In this document: one piece after another, positions 17,504 to 25,647 of the stretch
Layout of the letters: each line of letters begins with the position of its first letter
Numbering within the stretch: position 1 is the first letter of the stretch
DNA from: Capsulimonas corticalis
Lineage (GTDB): Bacteria; Armatimonadota; Armatimonadia; Armatimonadales; Capsulimonadaceae
Reading direction: 5' to 3'
Assembly: GCF_003574315.2 (NCBI RefSeq)
Contig: NZ_AP025739.1
Coordinates: 1,984,001 to 2,048,000, forward strand
Length of the DNA stretch: 64,000 nucleotides
Notes under the pieces: generated by a model
Told to the model about the DNA's origin: nothing
Databases searched by the model: none
What the model saw: the letters and a program-made list of their open reading frames with translations, nothing else
Position numbers and translations under genes: made by a program

Positions 17504-18247
17504 ATGGCGGTTATGGTGCGAGAGCGCAGCTCGGACAAGACGACTCCACGCGATTCCGAGGAGCATTCTGAGATTTCTCTGGATGCGCTCAGCGCGATGG
17601 TGGAGGAGTACGCGCGTCACGTGGAAAGCCTTCTGGACCCACGCTCCAACCCTCAGCGGCTGGAGTACGCGTACAGCCGGCTGCTGGGCGTGCGTGGAAA
17701 TCTTTGCCGGATTTGCCCGCGCTCGGAAACGACGGTGCTTCCGCGCCGCATCGTGCGGCGGTGGGAGTGGGCGGAGACGCACCTGCGCGCTCACCTCGAG
17801 CACGAGGGCAATATGGATGAGCTTTCCGCAGTGGCGCGGAAGGTGGAGGAAGGGTGGGCGGACAGCATTGAGCGCTATGTGATGACGCTGACGACGCGGC
17901 TTCCCGAAGCGGATATCTCGGATAAGCTGGGCATCCTGAAGGGCATCGACACCGTGGGAATGCACCTGGCGCAGCGCGAGGTGTTCGAGCTCTCCCAAAC
18001 CCTTTCGATTCCGCAGGAGAACGCCAGCGCCGTGAAGCTGCGCGTCCGCCTCCTCGCGCTGTTTCTCACACTGCACCGCAGCGGCTTTACGCCCGCGTTT
18101 CCCGCCATCCAGAACTATCGCCGGACATTTCGCATCATCGACCCCGTGGCGTATCCCTGGTGGTTCGTCGATCGCCGGCTGACCGAGCGGCAGCTCAACT
18201 GGACCCACCGCCGAATGCCGGTCGAAGATCTGGAGTGGCGGTTTTAG
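17504..18247 (+). CDS. Cytoplasmic helical protein, unknown function
   Basis: 247 aa, no signal or TM segment. Mostly alpha-helical by sequence with a short acidic N-terminus. Motif-like stretches are LLGVRGNLCRICPRSETTVL, with a CxxC pair, and HRSGFTPAFPAIQNYRRTFR. I do not recognise a family. Start chosen at the ATG with AGAGG eight bases upstream (17491-17495); a GTG at 17480 gives a longer frame. The 3' end converges with the frameshifted isomerase-like gene only five bases away. The phrase AGGTTACT occurs twice just upstream (17464, 17493). Confidence 0.7.
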   Translation: MAVMVRERSSDKTTPRDSEEHSEISLDALSAMVEEYARHVESLLDPRSNPQRLEYAYSRLLGVRGNLCRICPRSETTVLPRRIVRRWEWAETHLRAHLEHEGNMDELSAVARKVEEGWADSIERYVMTLTTRLPEADISDKLGILKGIDTVGMHLAQREVFELSQTLSIPQENASAVKLRVRLLALFLTLHRSGFTPAFPAIQNYRRTFRIIDPVAYPWWFVDRRLTERQLNWTHRRMPVEDLEWRF

Positions 18248-18251
18248 AGAT

Positions 18252-19087
18252 CTATAGCGCCGCGAGCACGAAGTCGCGCAGTTTGGCGATTTCGGTCCAT
18301 TCGTCGCCCGCCGAGTCGAAGATCAGTGAGTGCGGACCCTGGAATCCGGCGTCGGCGCAGATCTTGAGGCAGTGGGCGTAATCGGCGGTTTGCAGATTGC
18401 CGTCGGCGTCGTAGTTGGCTTTGGCGTGCGTGGATTCCGCGAGGCGCGCGATTTGCGCCAGATCCGCGTACTTGCGCTCGCCGGTCCAGTTGCCGAAATC
18501 GAGCAGCAGGCCGACTTCGCCGTCGAGCGCCTCCAGCAGATGGAGCACTTCGGCGGGGCGGTCAAGCAGGGCGAACCAGTTTTCCGTCACCACGCGGACG
18601 CCGTGGTCGCCGGCGTACTGGGCCAGTTCGTGCAGATGCTGGGCGCTGAGTCGCAGCATGTCGCCGCTTGCGTCCGGCGCGGATTTTCCCGCGATCACGC
18701 GGACGCGCGCCGCGCCAAGCTCGCCGGCGACCGCGATCCATCGCCGGACCGTCTCGATGTCCGTCTGGCGGGCCTGCGGGCTGGGATGGGTCAGATCGCC
18801 TTCATCGATCAGCAGAGTCAGGCACTGAATGTTCGATGCGGCGAGCGACGCTTTGAGTTCGCCAAGATACGCGGCGTCCGTGCTGGGGATATGAAAATGA
18901 CAGATCTCAATCTGGCCGATCCCGCGCGCGGCGGCCTGTGCGGGAATGTCCAGAAGCGCCGCCGCGCCCGGCCCCAGCCAGGCGTGGGAACACGACGCCC
19001 GTCGGCGTCGTCAAAACGAAGGCCCAGGAGACGGTGCAGACTCCATGTCGAGACGGCGAGACGAGGGGACGGGGAAAGCGGGTTCAT
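18252..19087 (-). pseudogene. Sugar-phosphate isomerase/epimerase-like TIM-barrel gene broken by a frameshift
   Basis: Read on the minus strand from ATG 19087: MNPLSPSPRLAVSTWSLHRL, then LGLRFDDADGRR, and the frame is lost near 18985-18990. A different frame continues as AWLGPGAAALLDIPAQAAAR, GIGQIEICHFHIPSTDAAYL, DEGDLTHPSPQARQ and VVTENWFALLDRPAEVLH to the stop. Together they make a complete AP-endonuclease-2/xylose-isomerase-like protein of about 279 aa. Inserting one base (for instance C in the GTTCCCACG run on the minus strand) restores VPHAWLGPG. This is either a real inactivating deletion or a sequencing or assembly error in a C homopolymer. Every other part reads cleanly. Substrate unknown. 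Confidence 0.8.
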
Positions 19088-19253
19088 TGGGTGTGCTCCT
19101 CTGGCGTCGATGCTGCCCTATTATCCGCCGATCCACGCGCAAAGTCAACCGGGAGAACCGAAAGCCTGAGTGTCAAAATAGGCTGAAAATGGGTAATATC
19201 TAGCTGTTCTCTACGCTCGACAATCCACGATGTAAAAACGCCGCGAAGTAACC

Positions 19254-19691
19254 ATGAAACCTCTATTCCAGCCACTGCTGCATTTGTTTTCGCCGCTTGC
19301 TCCGCTAGAGCGCGCCCTTCTGGGCGCGCTGGACGAAGCGCTGCCTGGCGAAGCCGGCTCGATCTTTCGGGACCAGGTCCGCGCGATCAATCACGTGCAG
19401 CGCAGCCCCGGATACCGCGAGATCCGGCTCTACACGCGCGCCCACGGCAAGACCACCCGAAACGCCGGCCCCTGCTTTCCATTGCAGGACGACGACTACC
19501 ACCTGGCGACGATCCGGTTCACCATTCCCGGCCGTTCCGGCAGCTGGAAAGCGCGCTTCGATTGCGTGAAGGGCAGCCTCTTCGCCATCGACGTCACGCC
19601 CAGTCCGCAGGATATTTGCCGGCATGGCGCGATCCATGTGTCCAAGGTCGACATCGCCAACGATCCCATGATGAGCCGAACCGCACGGTAG
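19254..19691 (+). CDS. Conserved-looking soluble protein, unknown function
   Basis: 145 aa. No signal or TM segment. Sequence features: a helical N-terminus (LFSPLAPLERALLGALDEAL), then IFRDQVRAINHVQRSPGYRE and IRLYTRAHGKT, then a beta-rich end with LATIRFTIPGRSGSWKARFD and CVKGSLFAIDVTP. The pattern is that of a small alpha+beta domain; I do not recognise it. A hairpin terminator follows. Confidence 0.65.
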   Translation: MKPLFQPLLHLFSPLAPLERALLGALDEALPGEAGSIFRDQVRAINHVQRSPGYREIRLYTRAHGKTTRNAGPCFPLQDDDYHLATIRFTIPGRSGSWKARFDCVKGSLFAIDVTPSPQDICRHGAIHVSKVDIANDPMMSRTAR

Positions 19692-19720
19692 GTTTCCATA
19701 TTTCACATCACCAGCCTAAG

Positions 19721-19757
19721 AATATCCCCGGTCCTTTTCAGGACCGGGAGTATTCCT
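19721..19757. terminator. Hairpin terminator between converging genes
   Basis: CCCGGTCC-TTTTCA-GGACCGGG hairpin (arms of 8-9 bp, extended imperfectly by AATA/TATT). No long T-tract on either side, so termination strength is uncertain. Confidence 0.5.
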
Positions 19758-19781
19758 TAGACCGAATGTGTCCGTCCGATC

Positions 19782-20975
19782 TTACGGCTCCAGATTCACC
19801 GAGACCGATTTGGCGTTCAGCACATCGCTGCTGAAGCTGCCGGTGGCGAAGACACGATCGCCTTTCTTGATGTCGCCCAGGGATTCGGAGACGATCTTGG
19901 TGACGTGAGTTTTGGCGTCGGTTTTGATCACGAGCGAGAGGCTGTCGCTGACGGCGATAGTCAGCGGGCTGAGCGAGACGATCTTGCCGGACAGATGCGC
20001 GTGTCCGCCCATCCCGCCGCCGCCAGGTCCGCCCATGAGGCGCTCGCCGCGTGGGCCGCCGCCCATTCGGCCCTGTCCGCGCGGGCCGCCGCGCATCTCG
20101 CCGCCCATTGGGCCTTCGCCGCGCGGGCCGTCCTGCATTCCCATTTCGCCGCGTGGGCCGTCGCCCATCGGATCGTCGCCGACACGGCCGGCCAAAGGCG
20201 GCGGGGGCGCTCCCGCGATGTCGAAGTCGTCGGGACCGCCGGGGCGGTTATCGCGATCCAAGCCACCCGGGCCGCCGGGCTGGCCGGGGCCTTCATCCGC
20301 GATGGTGCGGGCGCTGGAAGCGACATGCCGTCCGCGAATGCGGGGCGTGGCCTGGTCGCCGAACTCCGCGCCCTGGTCCGGCGGCGGAGGGCCGTCTTCG
20401 CCGGGACCGCCAGGTCCACCCGGTCCGCCGTCCATCGCGTCTGGGCCGCCGGGGCCGCCTCGCATGCCGCGAGCGCCCGGTCCATCCATGAAGCCCGAGG
20501 CTCCGGGAGCCCCGGGGCCGCCCATCATGTCGGGACCGCCGAAGGCGTCCGCGCCGCCGGGGCCGCGCCGATTGTTCGGACCGCCGAGTCCACGGCGGCC
20601 GGCGCCCATCGGCGGAGGCGGCATGTCGGGCAGATCGCCCGCCTGGATGGACGAGGCGGTGAGCTGTGAGAACACGCCGTTGACCTGGATCGTGTCGCCG
20701 ACTTTGAGGCCGCCGACAGTGGTGTCTTTGCGGGCGAGGATCTTGGCGCCGGCGCCGATCTTCACGGTCTGCGTTTCATCCCAGCGGCTGGCGATGGAGA
20801 TCGTTCCCGCTTTTGTGTCCACGTCGGTGACCTGGCCGCCGACGCCTCGTCCGTGGCCGGCTCGCGGCGGCGGCGGCGCGCCGTTTCCGCCGACATTGTT
20901 TTGTGAGACCGCCGCGACGGTCGTCATCGCCATCAGCCCCGCGGCTCCGAGAAGAGAAATCATTTTGCGTTGCAT
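19782..20975 (-). CDS. Secreted DUF5666-type protein with collagen-like Gly/Pro/Met-rich centre
   Basis: 397 aa with signal peptide (LLGAAGLMAMTTVAAVS). Two small OB-like DUF5666 domains (VGGQVTDVDTKAGTISIASR and KVGDTIQVNGVFSQLTASSI at residues about 45-115; HLSGKIVSLSPLTIAVSDSL and IKKGDRVFATGSFSSDVLNA at the end) flank about 210 residues of low-complexity GPGG/GGPGGPD and MGDGPRGE repeats. The repeats are not strict Gly-X-Y collagen but have that character. Localised outside the membrane; role unknown. It lies about 98 bp after the histidine kinase on the same strand, so it is probably in that operon and may be its output or the sensed surface component. Confidence 0.85.
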   Translation of the reverse strand: MQRKMISLLGAAGLMAMTTVAAVSQNNVGGNGAPPPPRAGHGRGVGGQVTDVDTKAGTISIASRWDETQTVKIGAGAKILARKDTTVGGLKVGDTIQVNGVFSQLTASSIQAGDLPDMPPPPMGAGRRGLGGPNNRRGPGGADAFGGPDMMGGPGAPGASGFMDGPGARGMRGGPGGPDAMDGGPGGPGGPGEDGPPPPDQGAEFGDQATPRIRGRHVASSARTIADEGPGQPGGPGGLDRDNRPGGPDDFDIAGAPPPPLAGRVGDDPMGDGPRGEMGMQDGPRGEGPMGGEMRGGPRGQGRMGGGPRGERLMGGPGGGGMGGHAHLSGKIVSLSPLTIAVSDSLSLVIKTDAKTHVTKIVSESLGDIKKGDRVFATGSFSSDVLNAKSVSVNLEP

Positions 20976-21073
20976 GGTCCGGCTCCTTCTTCGCTCATTT
21001 CATGATGTTCGCTGCGAAGACATCGTTGTCTCCGAGCGGCTTGTCTCTATCATATCCGTGTTAGATGAAGCGA

Positions 21074-22696
21074 TCATGAAGAAATACGCGGGGGAGTGCG
21101 CGCGTGAATTTTTGTGGGGTTCGCCGCCTTGGGGGCCGCCGGAAGGGTGAGCGTGACCGTCGTCCCCGCGCCGAGCTTGCTGTCGATCGCGAGCGAGCCG
21201 CCGCTGGCCTGTGCGATCGCCTCGCAGATCGCCAGGCCCAGGCCCGTACCGCCGCGCGCGGACCCACGGGCGGCGTCCACGCGGTAGAAACGCTCGAAGA
21301 TGTGCGGGAGATGTTCGGGAGCGATTCCCTCGCCGGTGTCCGTGATGGAGATCTTCGCCTGCCGGTTTTCGACGCGGGCGGCGATGGTGATGGAGCCGTC
21401 CGGGGGCGTGTGGCGCACGGCGTTGTCCAGCAGGTTGCGCAGGAGGCGCGTCAGATCGTCGGGACGCGCGCGCACGCTCAGATCGGGCGCGAGATCGGTA
21501 TGCAGCATCGGCGGACAATCCACCGCGCCCCGCGCCAACTCCCAGGCGGCGTCCATCGCGTCCTCCACCGGCGTCGGCGCCTGATCGGCCCGGATCTGGC
21601 CGGTGTCGGCGCGCGCCAGCAGCAGCAGGTCCTGGACGATCCCCGTGGTCTGGTCCGCCGCTTTGTCCACGGTTTCCAATGCTTCGCGGTACTCCTCGGC
21701 GGTGCGCTGTCCGCGCAGGGCGAGGCTGGTGTTGAGCTTGATGACCGCGAGCGGCGTGCGCAGTTCATGCGAGGCGTCGCCGGTGAACCGTCGCTGCTGC
21801 GCGAAGGCGCGCTCGATCCGCTCCAGCATGGCGTTGAATGTCCCGGCGAGGCGCGAGAACTCGTCGCGTCCCGTCACGGGCAGGCGGCGAGAGAGGTCCT
21901 GCGCGCCGATGCGCTCCGCCGCTTTCGTGATCTGCTGCACCGGATGCAGCGCCCGGTTCGCCAGAAACGCGCCGCCGAGCGCCGTGATGATCAGGCCCAG
22001 CGGGATCAGCGTCATCAGCGTCCGGGTCAGGTCGCCGACTTCCTGGTTGACATCCGTGAGCGGCTGCGCCATTTGCAGGACGCCCACGACCGGGCCGGAG
22101 CCGGGGGGCGCACTGGAGCCGGGCGACCCGTCCTCCCGGATGACCGTCGAGTAAACGCGCAGTTCTTCTCCGTCCTGAAATACCGTGGTGTGTAAGCTTT
22201 CCCCCTGCGTCGAGCGCAGGAAGCTGGCGAGATCGTAGGGCGTGACCGTCGCGTGCGAGAAAAAGTCATGGCGCTGGAAGTCCATCGAACGCTCCATGGG
22301 AGGCCGGCCGACGTTCGGCCGGCGCGGCCCTTGCGCGTCCATCAGATGAAGGACGCCTCGCTCCAGCCATTGTGGGGGCTGTCCGCCCTGCGCCTGACCC
22401 GGCTGCCCCGCCCGGCCTTGCGCTTCGCCAAAGCCCAACTGCATGGGAGCGGCGTCGTTGGGCGGTCCGGGCGGCGGACCGCCGCCGAAGCCCAGCGCGC
22501 GCTGATCGGGGGGCGGAATATGGTTTCGCCCCATCGACCGGTTGGTCATCTCCCGGTCGACGCCGGCGATCAGGCTGGCGTGCAGCGTGTACCGCAGGGT
22601 GACGCCGAGCAGCGCGAGGATGAGGGCCAGGACGCAGACGTTCCACAGGATGATCTGGATTCGGATCGAGCCGCCGATCCACCGCACAGGGTTCAT
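21074..22696 (-). CDS. Sensor histidine kinase (HAMP-HisKA-HATPase)
   Basis: 540 aa. First TM (IILWNVCVLALILALLGVTL), a large periplasmic loop with Pro/Gly-rich stretches (residues about 35-205), second TM (LMTLIPLGLIITALGGAFLA), HAMP (LHPVQQITKAAERIGAQDLS), a HisKA dimerisation motif with the phospho-acceptor His about residue 309 (ASHELRTPLAVIKL), then ATP-binding N box (LRNLLDNAVRHTPPDG), G1 box (ITDTGEGIAPEHLPHIFERF) and G2 (GGTGLGLAICEAIAQASGG). All catalytic boxes look intact. The start overlaps the regulator's stop by ATGA (22693-22696), so the two form a classic pair. The signal is unknown. Confidence 0.96.
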   Translation of the reverse strand: MNPVRWIGGSIRIQIILWNVCVLALILALLGVTLRYTLHASLIAGVDREMTNRSMGRNHIPPPDQRALGFGGGPPPGPPNDAAPMQLGFGEAQGRAGQPGQAQGGQPPQWLERGVLHLMDAQGPRRPNVGRPPMERSMDFQRHDFFSHATVTPYDLASFLRSTQGESLHTTVFQDGEELRVYSTVIREDGSPGSSAPPGSGPVVGVLQMAQPLTDVNQEVGDLTRTLMTLIPLGLIITALGGAFLANRALHPVQQITKAAERIGAQDLSRRLPVTGRDEFSRLAGTFNAMLERIERAFAQQRRFTGDASHELRTPLAVIKLNTSLALRGQRTAEEYREALETVDKAADQTTGIVQDLLLLARADTGQIRADQAPTPVEDAMDAAWELARGAVDCPPMLHTDLAPDLSVRARPDDLTRLLRNLLDNAVRHTPPDGSITIAARVENRQAKISITDTGEGIAPEHLPHIFERFYRVDAARGSARGGTGLGLAICEAIAQASGGSLAIDSKLGAGTTVTLTLPAAPKAANPTKIHARTPPRISS

Positions 22697-23373
22697 GCGT
22701 CGCCGCTTTCCCGCCGCAGCGTGTAACCCATGCCGCGCACCGTATGGATCAGCTTGACGGTCTGATCCTGATCGATCTTCTTGCGCAGCAGCCCGATGTG
22801 GACATCCACGGTATTCGAGTAGCTGTCCTCATCCAGCCATACGCGCTCCTGAATGGCTTCGCGGCTGAGCACGCGGCCTTCATGTGTGGCGAGCGCCTCC
22901 AGCAGCGTATATTCGCGCTCGGTCAGGGTGATCGGGCGCCCTCCGCGCGTCACCGTCCGCGCGCCGGTGTCCATGCGCAAGTCGGCGATGGTGATGACGC
23001 GCTCTTTGTGGATCTTGTCCCGTCGCAGCAGCGATCGGATACGCGCGAGCATCTCGCTGAAGTCGAAGGGCTTGGGCAGGTAATCGTCGGCGCCCATCTC
23101 CAGGCCGCGCACCCGGTCATCCACGGCGTCGCGCGCCGTGAGCATCAAAATCGGCGTCGAATCGCGCGATTCGCGCAGTTCCTGACAGATCGTCCACCCA
23201 TCCATGCTCGGCAGCATTACATCCAGCACGATCGCCGAATAGCGCCGCGACCGCGCCATCTCCAGCCCCTCGCGCCCATCCAGCGCGGCGTCCACTTCGT
23301 AGTGTTCTTCCTCCAGACCGCGCTTGATGCCTGCGGACAGGGCGGCTTCGTCTTCAATGAGCAGTATTCGCAT
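22693..23373 (-). CDS. OmpR/PhoB-family response regulator
   Basis: 226 aa. Receiver with E7-D8 acidic pair, D51 phospho-site (SAIVLDVMLPSMDGW), the T/S residue in LMLTARD and K101 (DDYLPKPFD), all conserved, then a winged-helix DNA-binding domain (REYTLLEALATHEGRVLSRE and SNTVDVHIGLLRKKID). First gene of the two-component operon. Two ATGAA direct repeats 11 bp apart lie 67-82 bp before the start (23440-23455), the spacing OmpR-type dimers bind, which suggests autoregulation. A similar pair precedes the paralogous orphan regulator near 38.7 kb. Confidence 0.96.
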   Translation of the reverse strand: MRILLIEDEAALSAGIKRGLEEEHYEVDAALDGREGLEMARSRRYSAIVLDVMLPSMDGWTICQELRESRDSTPILMLTARDAVDDRVRGLEMGADDYLPKPFDFSEMLARIRSLLRRDKIHKERVITIADLRMDTGARTVTRGGRPITLTEREYTLLEALATHEGRVLSREAIQERVWLDEDSYSNTVDVHIGLLRKKIDQDQTVKLIHTVRGMGYTLRRESGDA

Positions 23374-23439
23374 ACGATCCTCCGCGCGAGAAATTCTCAG
23401 GGACGGAATCCATCCTTAGGGAAACAATACCACACCCTC

Positions 23440-23455
23440 ATGAAGGGTTGATGAA
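23440..23455 (-). promoter_or_regulatory. Candidate OmpR-type binding site: 11-bp direct repeats
   Basis: Read on the plus strand, ATGAAGGGTTGATGAA: two ATGAA words 11 bp apart (23440 and 23451). The same arrangement, ATGAAAAATTAATGAA, occurs before the other OmpR-type gene at 38710-38725. Confidence 0.5.
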
Positions 23456-23522
23456 GAAATCTATCCCGCGTCCTGTTCAAACCTAACCCCAGCATGCGGG
23501 GTCCCCGTGCAAACCCACGCCC

Positions 23523-23709
23523 GCGCTTCGCGTGCTCCCCTGCAAACCCACCCCGGCCTTCGGCCGACCCCTCCCGCCGACGGGAAGGGTTATTTCAGAG
23601 TGTGTTATTGCAGGCGGTTTCTGTAAGAGGCAATCTTACTCGCCCTTCCCGCCCGAGGGAGGGGTCGGCCGAAGGCCGGGGGTGGGTTTGCAGGGGAGCA
23701 CGCGAAGCG
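23523..23709. repeat. 187-bp inverted repeat element
   Basis: Two arms of about 68 bp (23523-23590 and 23642-23709) are reverse complements with one 1-base indel and a few mismatches near the centre; the spacer is about 51 bp. The outer arm reads GCGCTTCGCGTGCTCCCC and TGCAAACCCA. Inside each arm is a smaller palindrome, GGCCTTCGGCC. The element contains no gene and no transposase. It fits a MITE-like or palindromic mobile unit, or a large hairpin structure. Confidence 0.85.
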
Positions 23710-23719
23710 CCAGGGTAGG

Positions 23720-24928
23720 TCACCCAGGGCTGGGTTTGCCAGAGCTAGCTTTGACCAAAAACCGCCGCTCGACGGCGTGATAGAATCCCCAGGTCGCCAG
23801 CGCGATCGAAGGGAGGCCGAGTATCGTCAAGGCGGCGGCGCGGGACAGCGGCGCGCGCAGCCATGGGAGGGCGAGCATGTTCAGTATGTGGCTGAGCAGC
23901 AGGAGAAGGGGTATGTGGATGAGATAGAGCGAGTAGGACCGCTGCCCAATGCGTACGAGCGGCGGGAAGGAGAGCGCTTGTCTCAGGCGGGATTCGGGAC
24001 GCTGATGCAGGGCGATGAGGGCCGCCGCGATGGCGGCTCCGGTGACGGTGTCGATCATCGGCATGTGGCGGCCGAAATCCGCGCCGCCCGCCGCCGTAAT
24101 GGGATTGCGGCCGAGGAGGAGGGCGGTCAGCAGGAGGAGCGTCCAGGACGCGAGGTCCCAGCGCGCGCCGCTTCGGGGCGCAGCCCATCCGGCGCAGACG
24201 CCCAGGGCGAAGAGAAAGAGATACCAGGGGCAGGAAAGCAAAAAATCCATACGCCATGCGAAGATGGCGGCTGTTAGCGCGCCGCTGAGCGCCGCCGATG
24301 CGGCGAGAACGGCCCATGGGCCGTGGCGTTTCAGCAGCCCGACAATCGCGGGAAAGAGAAAGTAGATCCGCCATTCCACGGCGACGCTCCAGAGAGGGCC
24401 GTCGAAGATATTCCACTTGAGGAACGCGTCCTGCACGAGAAAGATGTTGCTGAGCAGCGCGAGCCAGGGAAATGGTTTGCCGTGATGTCCCACGAGGTAA
24501 ATGAGAATTGCAAGAGCCAGGGCGGCGTAACAGGGGGGAAGGATACGCCGGGCGCGCCGCCGGAAGAAGTCGAGGGCGCCGCCGCGCAGCTCGCCGGCGC
24601 GAACGACGGGCAGGATCAGGCAGTAACCCGAAAGCACGATGAAGATATCGACGGCGAGGTGGCTGTAAAGCGCCCAGTTGGTGAGGAAGCCCAGGAGCCC
24701 TGAATGGGCGTTCATGCCCCGCAGCAGGATCCAGAGATGGGAAAGGACGACCCAGATCGCCGCCAGTGCGCGCAGCCCGTCGAGAAAATCCAAACGCCGC
24801 GCCGCCGGAGCGGCGTTTGTGAGTTGTGAGGGAAGGGTGGACAGAGAAGTGCGCCTCGCGCGAGCGCTAAAGCGGCCGATACCAGCCGGATGGGCGCGGG
24901 CGGGACGCCGCTTCCTCATCGTCCTCAT
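23720..24928 (-). CDS. Acyltransferase 3 family membrane protein
   Basis: About 402 aa (start uncertain). Ten or so TM helices typical of acyltransferase family 3, which O-acylates lipids, polysaccharides or other surface molecules. Family blocks: RLDFLDGLRALAAIWVVLSH at the first TM with the catalytic His, then HLAVDIFIVLSGYCLILPVV, FFRRRARRILPPCYAALALA, FDGPLWSVAVEWRIYFLFPA and GQRSYSLYLIHIPLLLLLSH. The frame continues upstream to a GTG at 24967, overlapping the small gene before it in another frame; the ATGs at 24928 and 24919 and a TTG just before the domain are possible starts. Confidence 0.88.
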   Translation of the reverse strand: MRTMRKRRPARAHPAGIGRFSARARRTSLSTLPSQLTNAAPAARRLDFLDGLRALAAIWVVLSHLWILLRGMNAHSGLLGFLTNWALYSHLAVDIFIVLSGYCLILPVVRAGELRGGALDFFRRRARRILPPCYAALALAILIYLVGHHGKPFPWLALLSNIFLVQDAFLKWNIFDGPLWSVAVEWRIYFLFPAIVGLLKRHGPWAVLAASAALSGALTAAIFAWRMDFLLSCPWYLFLFALGVCAGWAAPRSGARWDLASWTLLLLTALLLGRNPITAAGGADFGRHMPMIDTVTGAAIAAALIALHQRPESRLRQALSFPPLVRIGQRSYSLYLIHIPLLLLLSHILNMLALPWLRAPLSRAAALTILGLPSIALATWGFYHAVERRFLVKASSGKPSPG

Positions 24929-25136
24929 CCGAGGATCCGCCGAGCGCCGCCGTCGCCGTGACCTCACGCGCGGCCACCTGGAACTGAAGGATATCGCACG
25001 AGCCCGGCATCGCCAGGTCCGCGATCTCCAGCTCCGTCGCCGCCAGACGCGCGGCTTCCGCGCTCTCCGCCTCGATCTCCACCGACGCCGACCCGGTGAA
25101 ACGCAGGTTTACTTTGTATAAGTTCTTTGCTCGCAA
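24867..25136 (-). CDS. Small acidic protein, unknown function
   Basis: 89 aa, no signal. N-terminal beta-alpha unit (YKVNLRFTGSASVEIEAESA, then EAARLAATELEIADL) followed by beta strands and an acidic tail (GGSSDEDDEEAASRPRP). The strand with alternating residues and an AESAEAA helix resembles small binding domains, but I cannot name a family. The 3' end overlaps the acyltransferase frame, so the two may be co-translated. Confidence 0.6.
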   Translation of the reverse strand: MRAKNLYKVNLRFTGSASVEIEAESAEAARLAATELEIADLAMPGSCDILQFQVAAREVTATAALGGSSDEDDEEAASRPRPSGWYRPL

Positions 25137-25197
25137 AAGATTGATCGCTCCCGGACTTTAGTGTACCGCATTTGCGTTCCAGATGGCGCCATGCGCC

Positions 25198-25593
25198 TCA
25201 CGCCTTTCCCCGCAGCGCGGCGATCCCGCGCCGGACTTTGTCCAGCAGTCCGAACAGATCCGTCTCCCCGTCCCAGTGTTCGCGCACGATCTCGGCGGGG
25301 ACGGCTTTCACCACCCACGTCAGCGTGAGCGCGGCGAGAATCAGATCGTCCGCCACGCCCAGCACCGGGATGAAATCGGGAATCAGATCGATCGGCGACG
25401 CCAGATACCCCGCAAGCAGGGCCAGCCCCGCCTTCCGCGAGCGCGGAACGCGCGGATCGCGCAAAAGCCGTGCGGCGAGCTTGATCAAATTCGGCAGAAA
25501 CCGCGCCGCTTCCTTGATCTGCGCGCGGCCCGCCGCGCGTCGTTCCGGGGTTGGCAATGTGGGGTGTTTCCTTTGCAGAATGTTCCCGGCCAT
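25198..25593 (-). CDS. DUF1232 (YkvA-type) small membrane protein
   Basis: 131 aa. Core sequence LIKLAARLLRDPRVPRSRKA, then LLAGYLASPIDLIPDFIPVL and GVADDLILAALTLTWVV, the YkvA/DUF1232 signature of one hydrophobic hairpin with the SPIDLIPDFIP motif. Function unknown. The ATG at 25593 sets a normal family length; the frame stays open upstream for another 290 codons but that part runs antisense to the helicase gene. It is divergent from the helicase, whose ATG is 54 bp away. Confidence 0.88.
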   Translation of the reverse strand: MAGNILQRKHPTLPTPERRAAGRAQIKEAARFLPNLIKLAARLLRDPRVPRSRKAGLALLAGYLASPIDLIPDFIPVLGVADDLILAALTLTWVVKAVPAEIVREHWDGETDLFGLLDKVRRGIAALRGKA

Positions 25594-25647
25594 GGTGTGA
25601 AGGTTGTTGGCGTTTCCCGCCAAAACCGCGTACAATAACAATACCCT

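Noticed and set aside
19912-21150. 412-codon Pro-rich frame on the plus strand
   Set aside because: Complement of the Gly-rich low-complexity stretch of the DUF5666 gene.
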